64,000 nt of DNA from Pseudomonadota bacterium (GCA_021787435.1 JAJYLY010000002.1:215932-279931), one strand, 5' to 3'; counted from the stretch's first letter, positions 38,690 through 46,810 are shown. The notes: generated from the sequence alone by a model not told the origin. Numbers and translations: made by a program.

Positions 38690-40555
38690 TTATGGGTGGT
38701 GGTTTTCCCTGTATTCGGCATCCACCACCTTGGGCCCGGAAGAAGAACCGTCCGAAGGTGCCGTGTTTTCCCAGCGGGTTTCTGCATAGGGCGCACCCTT
38801 GTTAACCTTTCCGGACTGGGCATATATCACTGCTCCTGCTTCCTGCAGGAGTTTATTCAATGCTGCCGCTTGTTCGGTGGCAGTTCCGGCTTCTTTTTTG
38901 AGTAGCGCATCCTTGGTTTCGCGCAAAGCGGTTTCGATGCGCGTCCTGAGTTCGTCAGTGAGTTTGCTTGTATAGTTTGCGAGCAGTTTTTCTGCCTCGT
39001 AACATGCGGCATCCGCAGCGTTGAGTTTTTCTGCATCATTTCGACGCGTCTGATCCGCATCGGCAAAGCGCCTAGCATCTTCCATCATGTGTTTCTTGTC
39101 TTCCTCTGCAAGCCTTGTGGAGCCTGCGATATTGATGGATTGTGACTTGCCGCTGGCAGTATCCATTGCAGAAACGCTCAGGATTCCATTGGAGTCGATG
39201 TCGAAGGTCACATCTATCTTTGGTGTGCCGCGAGGTGCAGGCGGAAGGCCTTCCAGCTTGAATTCGCCAAGGCTGGTGTTGTCGCCTGCCATGGCCCTTT
39301 CGCCCTGAAACACATGTATGATGACGCTGGTCTGCATATCCGCAGCGGTGGTGAAAGTCTCGGTTTTTTTGATAGGAACAGGCGTGTTGCGCGCAATCAA
39401 AGCGGTTGCAATCCCTCCTAATGTTTCCACGCCCAGGGTGAGAGGCGTAACATCCACCAGCACGATGCCGCTCACTTCCCCTCCCAGCACGCCTGCCTGA
39501 ATCGCGGCGCCTGCTGCCACGCACTCCATCGGGTCAACGCCCATTTCGGCTTTGCGTCCGAACAGCTGCTCGAAATAACTACGCACCGAAGGCATGCGGG
39601 TAGGCCCCCCGACAAAGATGATGCGATCCACCTCGCTGGGGGTGATGTTCGCATCTTGCAGTGCCTGTTCTACAGGCTTTTTGCATCGCTCGATCACCGG
39701 GTGTACCAAGCGTTCTAGTTCGGTGCGGTTAAGATCAAGTTCAAGATGGCGGGGTTCGCCGTTGACGGTTGCAAGGTAAGGCAGGCTGATGCGGGTGGAG
39801 ACGCTGGTTGAGAGCTCTATCTTGGCGGTTTCTGCCGCTTCCAAGAGGCGCGCTGTTGCGTGGCTGTCGGTTCTGACATCGAATCCCGTGGACATCTGGA
39901 AGCGCTCTGCCAGGTGCTCGAAGATTTTCTGGTTCATGTCAGTGCCGCCTAACTGTGTGTCGCCGCTTGTGGCCTTGACCTCGAATACGCCGTTGCCGAA
40001 TTCCATGATGGTCACATCTAGCGTGCCACCGCCAAGATCGATCACCGCGATGCGTAATTCCTGACCCAGCCTGTCCAGACCGTAAGCCAGAGAGGCTGCG
40101 GTGGGCTCGTTGACTAGGCGGATCACTTCAAGCCCTGCGATGCCGCAGGCGTCTGTGGTGGCGGCGCGCTGGTTATCATCGAAATAGGCGGGCACTGTTA
40201 CGACGGCTTTCTGTACCACTTCACCAAGGAATGCTTCGGCATCCCGCTTGATCTTCTGCAAAAGGAATGCGGACAGCTGTTCCGGGGAATAGTCGCGATC
40301 CTTAAGCCTTATATGTTCGCGCCTGCCCATCTTGCGCTTAAAGCCGCTGGCAGTCCCTTCTGGATTTGCGGTCGTCTGGCGGCGCGCAGGCTCACCTACG
40401 AGCATCTGACCGTCTGCAGTGATCGCAACGTAACTTGGAAAAGCCTTGCCGCCCACGCTGATACCCTCGGAACTCGGGATGATCACGGGGCGCCCGCCAC
40501 GCAGAACGGCGGCGGCGGAATTGGAGGTGCCAAGATCAATGCCGATGATGTTCAT
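38690..40555 (-). CDS. Hsp70 chaperone, DnaK paralogue
   Basis: 621 residues. The ATPase domain starts IIGIDLGTSNSAAAVL and has the later Hsp70 signatures VIDLGGGTLDVTIMEFG and IIFVGGPTRMPSVRSYF. The substrate-binding domain carries LTLGVETLGG and DVTFDIDSNGILSVSAMD. The C-terminal end PKVVDAEYRENHHP keeps the VVDAEY tail motif of DnaK. It is shorter than DnaK by a few tens of residues in places. No grpE is nearby. It is followed after 1 bp by the Lon-like protease and then DnaJ, suggesting one machine for unfolding and degrading stress-damaged proteins. Confidence 0.95.
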   Translation of the reverse strand: MNIIGIDLGTSNSAAAVLRGGRPVIIPSSEGISVGGKAFPSYVAITADGQMLVGEPARRQTTANPEGTASGFKRKMGRREHIRLKDRDYSPEQLSAFLLQKIKRDAEAFLGEVVQKAVVTVPAYFDDNQRAATTDACGIAGLEVIRLVNEPTAASLAYGLDRLGQELRIAVIDLGGGTLDVTIMEFGNGVFEVKATSGDTQLGGTDMNQKIFEHLAERFQMSTGFDVRTDSHATARLLEAAETAKIELSTSVSTRISLPYLATVNGEPRHLELDLNRTELERLVHPVIERCKKPVEQALQDANITPSEVDRIIFVGGPTRMPSVRSYFEQLFGRKAEMGVDPMECVAAGAAIQAGVLGGEVSGIVLVDVTPLTLGVETLGGIATALIARNTPVPIKKTETFTTAADMQTSVIIHVFQGERAMAGDNTSLGEFKLEGLPPAPRGTPKIDVTFDIDSNGILSVSAMDTASGKSQSINIAGSTRLAEEDKKHMMEDARRFADADQTRRNDAEKLNAADAACYEAEKLLANYTSKLTDELRTRIETALRETKDALLKKEAGTATEQAAALNKLLQEAGAVIYAQSGKVNKGAPYAETRWENTAPSDGSSSGPKVVDAEYRENHHP

Positions 40556-40564
40556 GGAAATTCA

Positions 40565-40879
40565 CTATTGTGGTTTAGATTGAACATGATCGATCTGTTC
40601 GCCATGGTGGCCTGGTTCGGAAAAACCGTAATATCTTTCATTCAGATAATGCGCGACATCGGTGATTTCCTCTTGGCTCCAGTTCAGGTTTATATTGGAT
40701 TCCCATCGCTGCACCTGGGCCAACAGAGTTCCCCAGTCGGTCACAATCCTCCGGCTGCGCTGGTGCATTTCAGGACCATGGCAAGCTTGGCAGTGTGTTT
40801 CGTAGAGTAGTTCGCCGCGCTCAGCATAGGCCATGCTCTGGACAGCCAGCAAAAAAAATAGCAACAGAACTCTCTTCAT
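40565..40879 (-). CDS. Small c-type cytochrome
   Basis: 104 residues with a signal peptide (cleavage near AYA-ERG, residue ~19) and one heme site CQACH. The Met of GPEMHQRS or a later residue could be the sixth ligand, but this is unclear. A strong GGGAGA ribosome site precedes the ATG. It is the first gene of the cytochrome-Hsp70-Lon-DnaJ-ADH run, 9 bp before Hsp70. A periplasmic electron carrier or heme sensor joined to a protein-quality-control operon is unexpected. Confidence 0.88.
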   Translation of the reverse strand: MKRVLLLFFLLAVQSMAYAERGELLYETHCQACHGPEMHQRSRRIVTDWGTLLAQVQRWESNINLNWSQEEITDVAHYLNERYYGFSEPGHHGEQIDHVQSKPQ

Positions 40880-40950
40880 GCAGATCTCCCTGCCGGGTTT
40901 CTGATGGGGGCGGATTCCAGGCGCTGCTCATGCAGCGCCTGCGAGACGAG

Positions 40951-41226
40951 CTATTCATATGACGATGCTGATGAACTGCTGGTGCCTCGATGCGCATTGA
41001 CATGTGCGCTTTTGCCTGGCGCAGACGTTTTTTTCATTGCGGATCCCTCGCATTCGGGAATGGCCAAGGCGGGCGTCCATGATCCGCTGTGCCAGCAGGC
41101 GCCATAATTATCCCTGACGATATCGCCATATCTGTCCGTCACATAGCCGTTCCTGCCAGGAAAATCCTCGGCCATGGTCAGAGATGAAAAGAGTGAAAAG
41201 GTGAAGATCAGAAAGATGGTTTTCAT
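40951..41226 (-). CDS. Small exported protein with OmpA-like N-terminal motif, unknown function
   Basis: 91 residues; signal peptide MKTIFLIFTFSLFSSLTMA-EDF. The mature part reads GYVTDRYGDIVRDNYGACWHSGSWTPALAIPEC, which resembles the segment just after the signal peptide in OmpA-type proteins of betaproteobacteria (V-R-N-GYG-CWR-G-WTP-A-EC). No OmpA peptidoglycan-binding domain follows; the tail is Ser/Ala-rich (TSSSSASSYE). Two cysteines may pair. The AGGAGAT ribosome site 6 bp before the ATG supports a real gene. It lies between the cytochrome c gene and the BCAM0308-type gene on the same strand. Confidence 0.7.
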   Translation of the reverse strand: MKTIFLIFTFSLFSSLTMAEDFPGRNGYVTDRYGDIVRDNYGACWHSGSWTPALAIPECEGSAMKKTSAPGKSAHVNAHRGTSSSSASSYE

Positions 41227-41257
41227 GATATATCTCCTGTCGGTCGGATTAAGTCAT

Positions 41258-41755
41258 TTAGTGCTCCCAGTTCACGCGCAGCAGATTCTGTTCGGGGTTG
41301 TAGTGGAACTCCAGTTCGCCCTGATAGGCGTGATGCAGCGCCTCGCCTATGCCACGCGCAAGATGTATGTCGGTTGTGGTTACTAGAGTTTCATCCGGTT
41401 TTGTTTCTATGGCCATGATGCGTTGCATGGGGTGTTCATCCCGCTCGTGTTGTTCATGGTGGCGCACGAGGCTCATGACTTCGTCGCGATGGGACTGAAA
41501 AAAGTCGCCCTTCAGGATGACAAAACCCGCAGGATAGTGATCCTGTATGCGGTGGCATGCAGGGCAGGTGATACGGTGAGCATCTTTTGGAGGAACGCGC
41601 CACTGCCATCGGCCTTCATGAAAGACGGCGCCGCATTGTGCGCAGACTGAGGGCTCATGCAGCTTGCCCTTCGCCTTGTAGGCGTCGTGCACACGCTCTT
41701 GGAACAAGTTGTCGTGACGGGTGATTCTGCCAAAACCGGATGTGGTGTAACTCAT
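41258..41755 (-). CDS. BCAM0308-family zinc-ribbon protein
   Basis: 165 residues. A zinc ribbon is formed by CAQCGAVF and CPACHRIQ. The rest reads WQWRVPPKDAHRITCP, KGDFFQSHRDEVMSLVRHHEQHE and ARGIGEALHHAYQGELEFHYNPEQNLLRVNW. I recognise the family named after BCAM0308 of Burkholderia cenocepacia, a gene of the low-oxygen-activated locus; the protein's function is unknown. The perfect AAGGAG ribosome site is 6 bp before the ATG. The neighbourhood with chaperones, alcohol dehydrogenase and stress genes agrees with that link. Confidence 0.78.
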   Translation of the reverse strand: MSYTTSGFGRITRHDNLFQERVHDAYKAKGKLHEPSVCAQCGAVFHEGRWQWRVPPKDAHRITCPACHRIQDHYPAGFVILKGDFFQSHRDEVMSLVRHHEQHERDEHPMQRIMAIETKPDETLVTTTDIHLARGIGEALHHAYQGELEFHYNPEQNLLRVNWEH

Positions 41756-41859
41756 GTAATGCTCCTTAAGCGTTGATCATGAAGCGGGGAACGCTGGTCA
41801 ACTGATGGTTCTGTGCAAAACATACGCCCAATGTTTTCGGGTGCATATATGCCGATGGA

Positions 41860-41879
41860 TATAGGCTCTTTGGCCTATA
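41860..41879 (-). terminator. Hairpin between the kefB-type gene and the BCAM0308-type gene
   Basis: TATAGGC and GCCTATA form a 7-bp stem with a 6-nt loop, starting 8 bp after the stop of the antiporter gene on the minus strand. There is no T-run, so it could equally be an RNA-stability hairpin rather than a terminator. Confidence 0.35.
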
Positions 41880-41886
41880 GGACTTG

Positions 41887-43866
41887 CTAGGAGATAGGAT
41901 GTATGCCTTCGTGCAGGCGCTTCTCTGCGATTTCCAGCGCCTCGGGCAGGCCCAGCAGGACCAGTACATCTCCTGTCTGCAGTATCATCTCTTCTGAAGG
42001 TTCGGCGCCGTGCACGTTGTAGCGCCTCAAAGCCCTGACCTCGACGTTCAGCGCATCCAGTTCGGCCTCGCGCAATCGCATGCCGACAAAAGCGGAATCC
42101 ATTTTGAGCAGGACGTTCAGAAAGCGCGGCTGCATGTCATCGCTGATCTCATCGATGGCTTGATTGTTCAGATAGCCGTTGAACATTGCATAGCGACGCG
42201 CGCGGTTCTCTTGGACGTGGCGAATCACGCGGGAAAGTGGAACGCCTGCCAGGAGCAGCGCCTGGGAGGCCAGCATGATGCTGCCTTCCAGCACCTCGGC
42301 GACCACTTCGGCTGCACCCGCATTCTTGAACATGTCCACATTGGTGTCGTCATTGGCGCGCACCACGACTGGAAGATCCGGGCGCAGCTCCTTGACGTGG
42401 CGTAGGATCGCGAGCGCGGAATGTTTGTCCTTGTAGCTCACCACCAGCACCTTTGCGCGCATCAATCCTGCCGCCATCAGCACTTCGCGTTTGGCCGCAT
42501 CGCCGTACACTACGCTCTTCTTCGCCGCAGACGCTTCCCTGACGCGGTGCGAGTCGAGATCCAGCGCGATAAAGCGCAGTTTTTCCTCTTCCAGTATGCT
42601 GGCCAGCTTCTGCCCGCTGCGCCCATAGCCGCAAAGGATGACGTGGCCTGTGCTCGACATGCTCTGGATTGCGATCTGGTGCATCTGCAATGCGCGATGA
42701 GTCCATTCGGCAGCCGAGATGCGCCTGGCAATCGCTTCGCCGTACTGGATCAGGAAAGGTGCGGTCAGCATCGAAAGCAGCATGGTTGCCAGCGTTATTT
42801 GCATCAAATTGCCATGCAGGAGGTGCACGCCGTCTGTCAGCGTCAGCAGCACGAAGCCGAATTCGCCGGCTTGAGCAAGGCCGATGCCGCTGCGAAGGCC
42901 GACTCCCCAGTTGTCCTCGAAGGCGCGCGCCAAGAGCGCTACGATAAGCGCCTTGAGAAAAATCAACAGTGCCAGTGCAAGCAGCACCCATATGAGGTTT
43001 TCGACCAGGCTCGAAAGATCGAGCATCATGCCTATCGTGACGAAGAAGAGCCCGAGCAAGACGTCGCGGAACGGCTTGATGTCCTCTTCCACCTGATAGC
43101 GGTATTCCGTTTCCGAGATTAGCATGCCTGCGACAAACGCGCCCAGCGCAAGAGAAAGCCCTGCTGATTCTGTCAGGTAGGAAAGGCCCAGCGTGATGAG
43201 CAGCACGTTGAGCGTGAAGAGCTCGGGGGACTTCTGGCCTGCCACCACATGCAGCCAGCGTCGCATCACATGCTGGCCGAACACCAGCAGGATCAGGAGC
43301 ACAAGAGCAGCCTTCAGTAACGCATAGACCAGCGTTGCGGTGAGATTGCCAGGTGGGCTTGCCAGCGCGGGTATGATGATCAGCAAGGGGACGACCGCCA
43401 GGTCCTGGAACAGCAGCACGCCCATCATCTGCTGGCCATAGGGCAGGTTGAGCTCTGCGCGTTCGACCAGCATTTTGCTCACAATCGCGGTGGAGGACAT
43501 GGATAGTATGCCGCCCAGAGCAAGTGTTGCGCGCCAGTCCATGCCGAACAGCCAGCCTGCGATCATCACCAGAAGTATCGTGATTGCGACCTGTGCTCCT
43601 CCCAGGCCAAACACTGTGCGCTGCATCGCCTTGAGTCTTGTCAGGCTGAATTCCAGGCCTATGCTGAACATCAGGAACACCACGCCGAATTCCGCAAGAT
43701 GGCGCGTGTTTTCCGTATCAGCTATCCAGCCGAAGGCATGGGGACCTATCAGGATGCCGACTGTGAGATAGCCCAGCATCACCGGAAGTTTCAGGATGCG
43801 GCATACCACGACCACCAGCACGGCGGTGGCCAGCAGTATCAGCACGGGCGAGAGCGAGTTGTCCAT
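41887..43866 (-). CDS. CPA2 cation:proton antiporter with RCK domain (KefB/KefC type)
   Basis: 659 residues. About twelve membrane segments in the first ~385 residues include FGVVFLMFSIGLEFSL and FVAGMLISETEYRYQVEEDIKPFRDVLLGLFFVTIGM, typical of CPA2 exchangers. A TrkA-N/RCK domain follows (HVILCGYGRSGQKLASILEEE, nucleotide-binding GYGRSG) and a TrkA-C domain ends the protein. It should exchange K+ or Na+ for H+ under nucleotide or electrophile control. No KefG/KefF partner is adjacent. The start has no clear Shine-Dalgarno. It begins the minus-strand stress run. Confidence 0.9.
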   Translation of the reverse strand: MDNSLSPVLILLATAVLVVVVCRILKLPVMLGYLTVGILIGPHAFGWIADTENTRHLAEFGVVFLMFSIGLEFSLTRLKAMQRTVFGLGGAQVAITILLVMIAGWLFGMDWRATLALGGILSMSSTAIVSKMLVERAELNLPYGQQMMGVLLFQDLAVVPLLIIIPALASPPGNLTATLVYALLKAALVLLILLVFGQHVMRRWLHVVAGQKSPELFTLNVLLITLGLSYLTESAGLSLALGAFVAGMLISETEYRYQVEEDIKPFRDVLLGLFFVTIGMMLDLSSLVENLIWVLLALALLIFLKALIVALLARAFEDNWGVGLRSGIGLAQAGEFGFVLLTLTDGVHLLHGNLMQITLATMLLSMLTAPFLIQYGEAIARRISAAEWTHRALQMHQIAIQSMSSTGHVILCGYGRSGQKLASILEEEKLRFIALDLDSHRVREASAAKKSVVYGDAAKREVLMAAGLMRAKVLVVSYKDKHSALAILRHVKELRPDLPVVVRANDDTNVDMFKNAGAAEVVAEVLEGSIMLASQALLLAGVPLSRVIRHVQENRARRYAMFNGYLNNQAIDEISDDMQPRFLNVLLKMDSAFVGMRLREAELDALNVEVRALRRYNVHGAEPSEEMILQTGDVLVLLGLPEALEIAEKRLHEGIHPIS

Positions 43867-44137
43867 TTTTCATGTCGGAATGTCGGCATCCCGATAATGC
43901 CGCACTCATGCAGAGTTTGCAAAGCGGAAATGATGCGATTGTTATAGATACTGTACGGCAAGGTTTTACTTCCGTTCAGGCTGAGGTATCGAAGCCTGTC
44001 TTTCGTATCTTGCAATGGCTTATCCGAAACCTTCGCTTGCCGGATTGCGGGCACTAGCCTTCCGCAATCGGTCAAGGTACAGCGGTAATTCAGGTTGATG
44101 CTCAGTTTTGGTTATTTTGCACATCCATGTGGACACT
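43867..44137. other. Intergenic stretch, no convincing gene
   Basis: The stretch holds two inverted repeats: CGGCAT/ATGCCG near 43887 just upstream of the antiporter gene and GATTGCGG/CCGCAATC near 44045. A 61-codon plus-strand frame (43872-44057) has no ribosome site and no recognisable similarity, so I do not call it a gene. Confidence 0.4.
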
Positions 44138-44401
44138 CTATCTTTCATATTGGTCATCAAACAATATTCCCTTTCCTGTGGCCAATAGTGCCGGAATACT
44201 TTCGCCGAAGTATTGTTCCCACCCTGCCTCGCAGACGTTGTAACACTTAACTTCAGGTACCAAACCGATATGAGTCAGACCAATTATCGTTTGATTTTTC
44301 TCTTCTGAAATTTCAAACACAATTCTTGTGTTTTTCCATTCAGTTTTGTCATTGAGCCAAGGCATATTGCAATCGGTAACCAGCGAAACACATGTATGCA
44401 A
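44138..44401 (-). pseudogene. SRPBCC/AHSA1-type protein, C-terminal fragment
   Basis: The 87-codon frame matches the second half of small SRPBCC (Hsp90 ATPase activator-like) proteins: WLNDKTEWKNTRIVFEISEE, IGLTHIGLVPEVKCYNVCEAGWEQYF and ALLATGKG near the end. The family is ~145 residues, and the first ~65 are absent: upstream in frame lies a TGA, and the remaining start is TTG without a ribosome site. The region is visibly richer in A+T than its neighbours. It is most likely a broken, possibly imported, gene. Confidence 0.75.
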
Positions 44402-44537
44402 GAGAGTGTTCTGTTTAAGCTGTCATGTATTCGGTAACTCGCTGATTATAATCAATCTCTATATTATTATGCGTCAAGTTCTTCTGCATGCTGAGCGAAC
44501 TATTGCGCACCGAAAAACGGCCATTTAAATTTTTTGT
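44402..44537. other. AT-rich spacer
   Basis: An AT-rich stretch (for example TTATAATCAATCTCTATATTATTATG) between the SRPBCC fragment and the ADP-ribosylglycohydrolase-type gene. I see no gene in it. It could hold a promoter, but no neighbouring gene points away from it with a clear ribosome site. Confidence 0.4.
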
Positions 44538-45623
44538 TCAGCTTTTTTCGGCCATCTGATTGGAAAGCTGCCCGGCCAGTTGCAGCAATTGTGCGCTTTT
44601 TTCCAGCCCATCGATGAAGCGTTGCGGAATGCCGGAAAGGCCTGCCATTGCGCCTGTCAGGGCGCCGGTGAGTATCGCACGCGACTGATTTTGTCCTCCC
44701 CCATTCACGGCATGAAGAACGGCGGACTCGAAATCGTCAGGAAAGCGCGACGCCAGATAGTAGGCGGCGGGAAACTGGTGATACACGGCGCAGGGCATGC
44801 CATACACCAGTGATACCTTCCAGGCAGGATAAATACGAATGCCTGGATCATGGGCGGCTCGTGCGATGCAGGAAGGAGTAAGCAGCGCATCGGGCGAGGG
44901 GAATTGCCCCGCGCATGGCATTTCAGCATTGCCAAGTCCGGGCGCTTGCAAATTGCCCGTCGTGACCGTATGGAACGGCAGTTCGCCGGTTTTCACCCGA
45001 GCCATTAATTTGCCTGATGTCTCCCCATCCAGCCTGTTCCCTTCCACTAGCAGGCCTAGCACGGCGCAGAAGGCAACGGTCATTGCGACTACGGTTCCGT
45101 CGGTCTGGGTCAGCACCGTGTTGCTGGTAACTGCCGAGGCCAGTTCTGCTGGTTGCAGTGCGTAGCGCACCGCAATGGCAAGTGCTCGTTCCGCAGCTTC
45201 GGTGGTGTCAGCATTGCCCCCGACTAGACCCCAGGGCAACCCCTGCAATATGCGCTTGCGCCAGGCTTCGCGTATGGACTGACTGGTGTAACCGCCGGGG
45301 CCGTTCATCGGCGTGCCATTTATCAGAGGGAAGAAATCCTGATCCATGCGAAGGCAGAAATCCGTTTCATCGTAGCGGACTTGTTCAACCAGCGAACCCA
45401 GCGTGAGCCGCAGCAGGGTACCTGCCTGTGATGATTGACCGGCCTTCAGCCCTGAATGGTAGCGGTCAGGCTTGGGAGTTGTATAGTTATCAATCCAGTC
45501 GCCGTATTCGCGGCGAAGTTCATCCAGGTCATAGTACCAGTGGGGACCCAGCGCCAGCGCATCGCCGACGAACGCGCCCATCAGTGCGCCCATGGCGCGA
45601 TCTTGCAGGGACAAGGCAGTCAT
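44538..45623 (-). CDS. ADP-ribosylglycohydrolase-fold protein, J1-crystallin-like type
   Basis: 361 residues. The N-terminal family motif is MGALMGAFVGDALALGPHWYYD. In true ADP-ribosylglycohydrolases the late metal site reads GGDTDT; here the same place reads NGGGQNQSRAILTGALTGAMAGLSGIPQRFIDGL, the pattern I associate with the J1-crystallin-like branch. Two metal-binding aspartates are therefore missing, so hydrolase activity on ADP-ribosyl-protein is doubtful. No draT or ADP-ribosyltransferase gene is adjacent. A conserved but biochemically unassigned role is likely. Confidence 0.85.
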   Translation of the reverse strand: MTALSLQDRAMGALMGAFVGDALALGPHWYYDLDELRREYGDWIDNYTTPKPDRYHSGLKAGQSSQAGTLLRLTLGSLVEQVRYDETDFCLRMDQDFFPLINGTPMNGPGGYTSQSIREAWRKRILQGLPWGLVGGNADTTEAAERALAIAVRYALQPAELASAVTSNTVLTQTDGTVVAMTVAFCAVLGLLVEGNRLDGETSGKLMARVKTGELPFHTVTTGNLQAPGLGNAEMPCAGQFPSPDALLTPSCIARAAHDPGIRIYPAWKVSLVYGMPCAVYHQFPAAYYLASRFPDDFESAVLHAVNGGGQNQSRAILTGALTGAMAGLSGIPQRFIDGLEKSAQLLQLAGQLSNQMAEKS

Positions 45624-45751
45624 AGAGGCTCCCGTGGATTGTTGGCTCGTTTGAACTGGATCAAGGCTGCCATATTAAACCTGAACAGCCATTTGGCAGG
45701 CGTCATTTTGACGGGAAGCTCTTTAGGCTGCCGGATGGCAGGTGACCTTGC

Positions 45752-45763
45752 TATAATACCCGC
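45752..45763 (+). promoter_or_regulatory. -10 box of the kdsD operon, close to the start codon
   Basis: A perfect TATAAT (45752-45757) is only 6 bp before the ATG at 45764, so the predicted +1 falls on or next to the start codon. No Shine-Dalgarno sequence is present. No good -35 hexamer is seen at 16-18 bp upstream. Confidence 0.5.
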
Positions 45764-46750
45764 ATGGATAAACATCTTACCGTATCTCACAATGCGCTGA
45801 GCCTTGGTCGTCAGGTTCTGGACATCGAAGCTGCAGCGGTACAGGCGCTGAGCGCACGCCTCGATGAAAGTTTTTTGCATGCGCTTGATGTGATCCTGAA
45901 CTGCCAAGGCAGGGTGATCGTCAGCGGCATGGGGAAATCGGGACACATCGCGCGCAAGATTGCAGCGACCATGTCCAGCACAGGTACGCCCGCCTATTTC
46001 GTGCATCCGGGAGAGGCCAGCCATGGCGACCTAGGCATGGTGGCAAGCACAGATGTGTTCATCGCGCTTTCCTATTCCGGCGAGAGCCAGGAGCTCTTGA
46101 CCATCGTGCCCATCATCAAGCGTCAGGGGGCAAAGCTGATCAGCATGACTGGCAACCCTGCCTCGAGCCTGGCTAGGTTGGCCGATGTGCATCTGAATGC
46201 TGCGGTGGACAGGGAGGCTTGTCCGATGAACCTTGCGCCGACGGCAAGCACGACCGCTTCGCTCGCGCTGGGAGATGCGCTGGCGGTCGCACTTCTAGAT
46301 GCGAAGGGTTTCAACGCGGAAAATTTTGCGCGCTCTCATCCGGGCGGAAGCTTGGGCCGGCGCTTGCTGACCCGGGTCAGCGACGTGATGCGCACAGGGA
46401 AACGCATGCCCATGGTGCCCGAGGATGCGATGCTTGGCGCGGCTCTTATGGAAATGTCTCGCAAGGGGGTAGGCATGACCGCGATCGTGAATGGGAACAA
46501 TGTCGTGAAAGGCATCTTCACGGACGGTGATCTGCGTCGCACGCTGGAAAAAAACCTTGATTTTGGTAGCACGCCGGTGAAGAGCGTGATGTCGGAAAAC
46601 CCGCGCTGCATAGGCCCTGACAGCCTGGCGGCCGAAGCGGTGCAACTGATGGAACAGCACAATATCAGCCAGATGCTGGTGGTGGATGAACAGCATAGGC
46701 TGGTGGGCGCGCTCAACATGCACGATCTTTTGCATGCCAAGGTGATTTGA
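45764..46750 (+). CDS. kdsD: Arabinose-5-phosphate isomerase (KdsD/KpsF/GutQ)
   Basis: Converts ribulose 5-phosphate to arabinose 5-phosphate, the first step of KDO synthesis. 328 residues. The SIS domain has GRVIVSGMGKSGHIARKIAATMSSTGTPAYFVHPGEASHGDLGM; two CBS domains follow (VSDVMRTGKRMPMVPEDAML and VMSENPRCIGPDSLAAEAV). The N-terminus aligns with other KdsD proteins from the ATG at 45764, so an mRNA starting at that ATG would be leaderless. Heads the kdsD-kdsC-lptC-lptA-lptB-rpoN operon. Confidence 0.96.
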   Translation: MDKHLTVSHNALSLGRQVLDIEAAAVQALSARLDESFLHALDVILNCQGRVIVSGMGKSGHIARKIAATMSSTGTPAYFVHPGEASHGDLGMVASTDVFIALSYSGESQELLTIVPIIKRQGAKLISMTGNPASSLARLADVHLNAAVDREACPMNLAPTASTTASLALGDALAVALLDAKGFNAENFARSHPGGSLGRRLLTRVSDVMRTGKRMPMVPEDAMLGAALMEMSRKGVGMTAIVNGNNVVKGIFTDGDLRRTLEKNLDFGSTPVKSVMSENPRCIGPDSLAAEAVQLMEQHNISQMLVVDEQHRLVGALNMHDLLHAKVI

Positions 46751-46763
46751 AACTGATGTGTTT

Positions 46764-46800
46764 CCATTCGCCACTTGCTGCTCACTACTTACGATGAACT
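46764..46800. repeat. Possible degenerate family B repeat arm
   Basis: The kdsD-kdsC gap contains CGCCACTTGCTGCTCACTACTTAC, which resembles the right arm of the family B repeats around greA (CTGGCTACTAGCTACTAACAC). Only one arm is seen, so this is a weak match. Confidence 0.3.
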
Positions 46801-46810
46801 GGAGTTCTTC

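Noticed and set aside
34180..43866. Stress run considered as the known locus of heat resistance (tLPQC/LHR)
   Set aside because: The hallmark genes (small Hsp20s, ClpK, hdeD, yfdX, extra ftsH) are absent; only a KefB-type antiporter is shared.
43872..44057. 61-codon plus-strand frame upstream of the SRPBCC fragment
   Set aside because: No ribosome site, no similarity, and it overlaps the antiporter's upstream inverted repeat.
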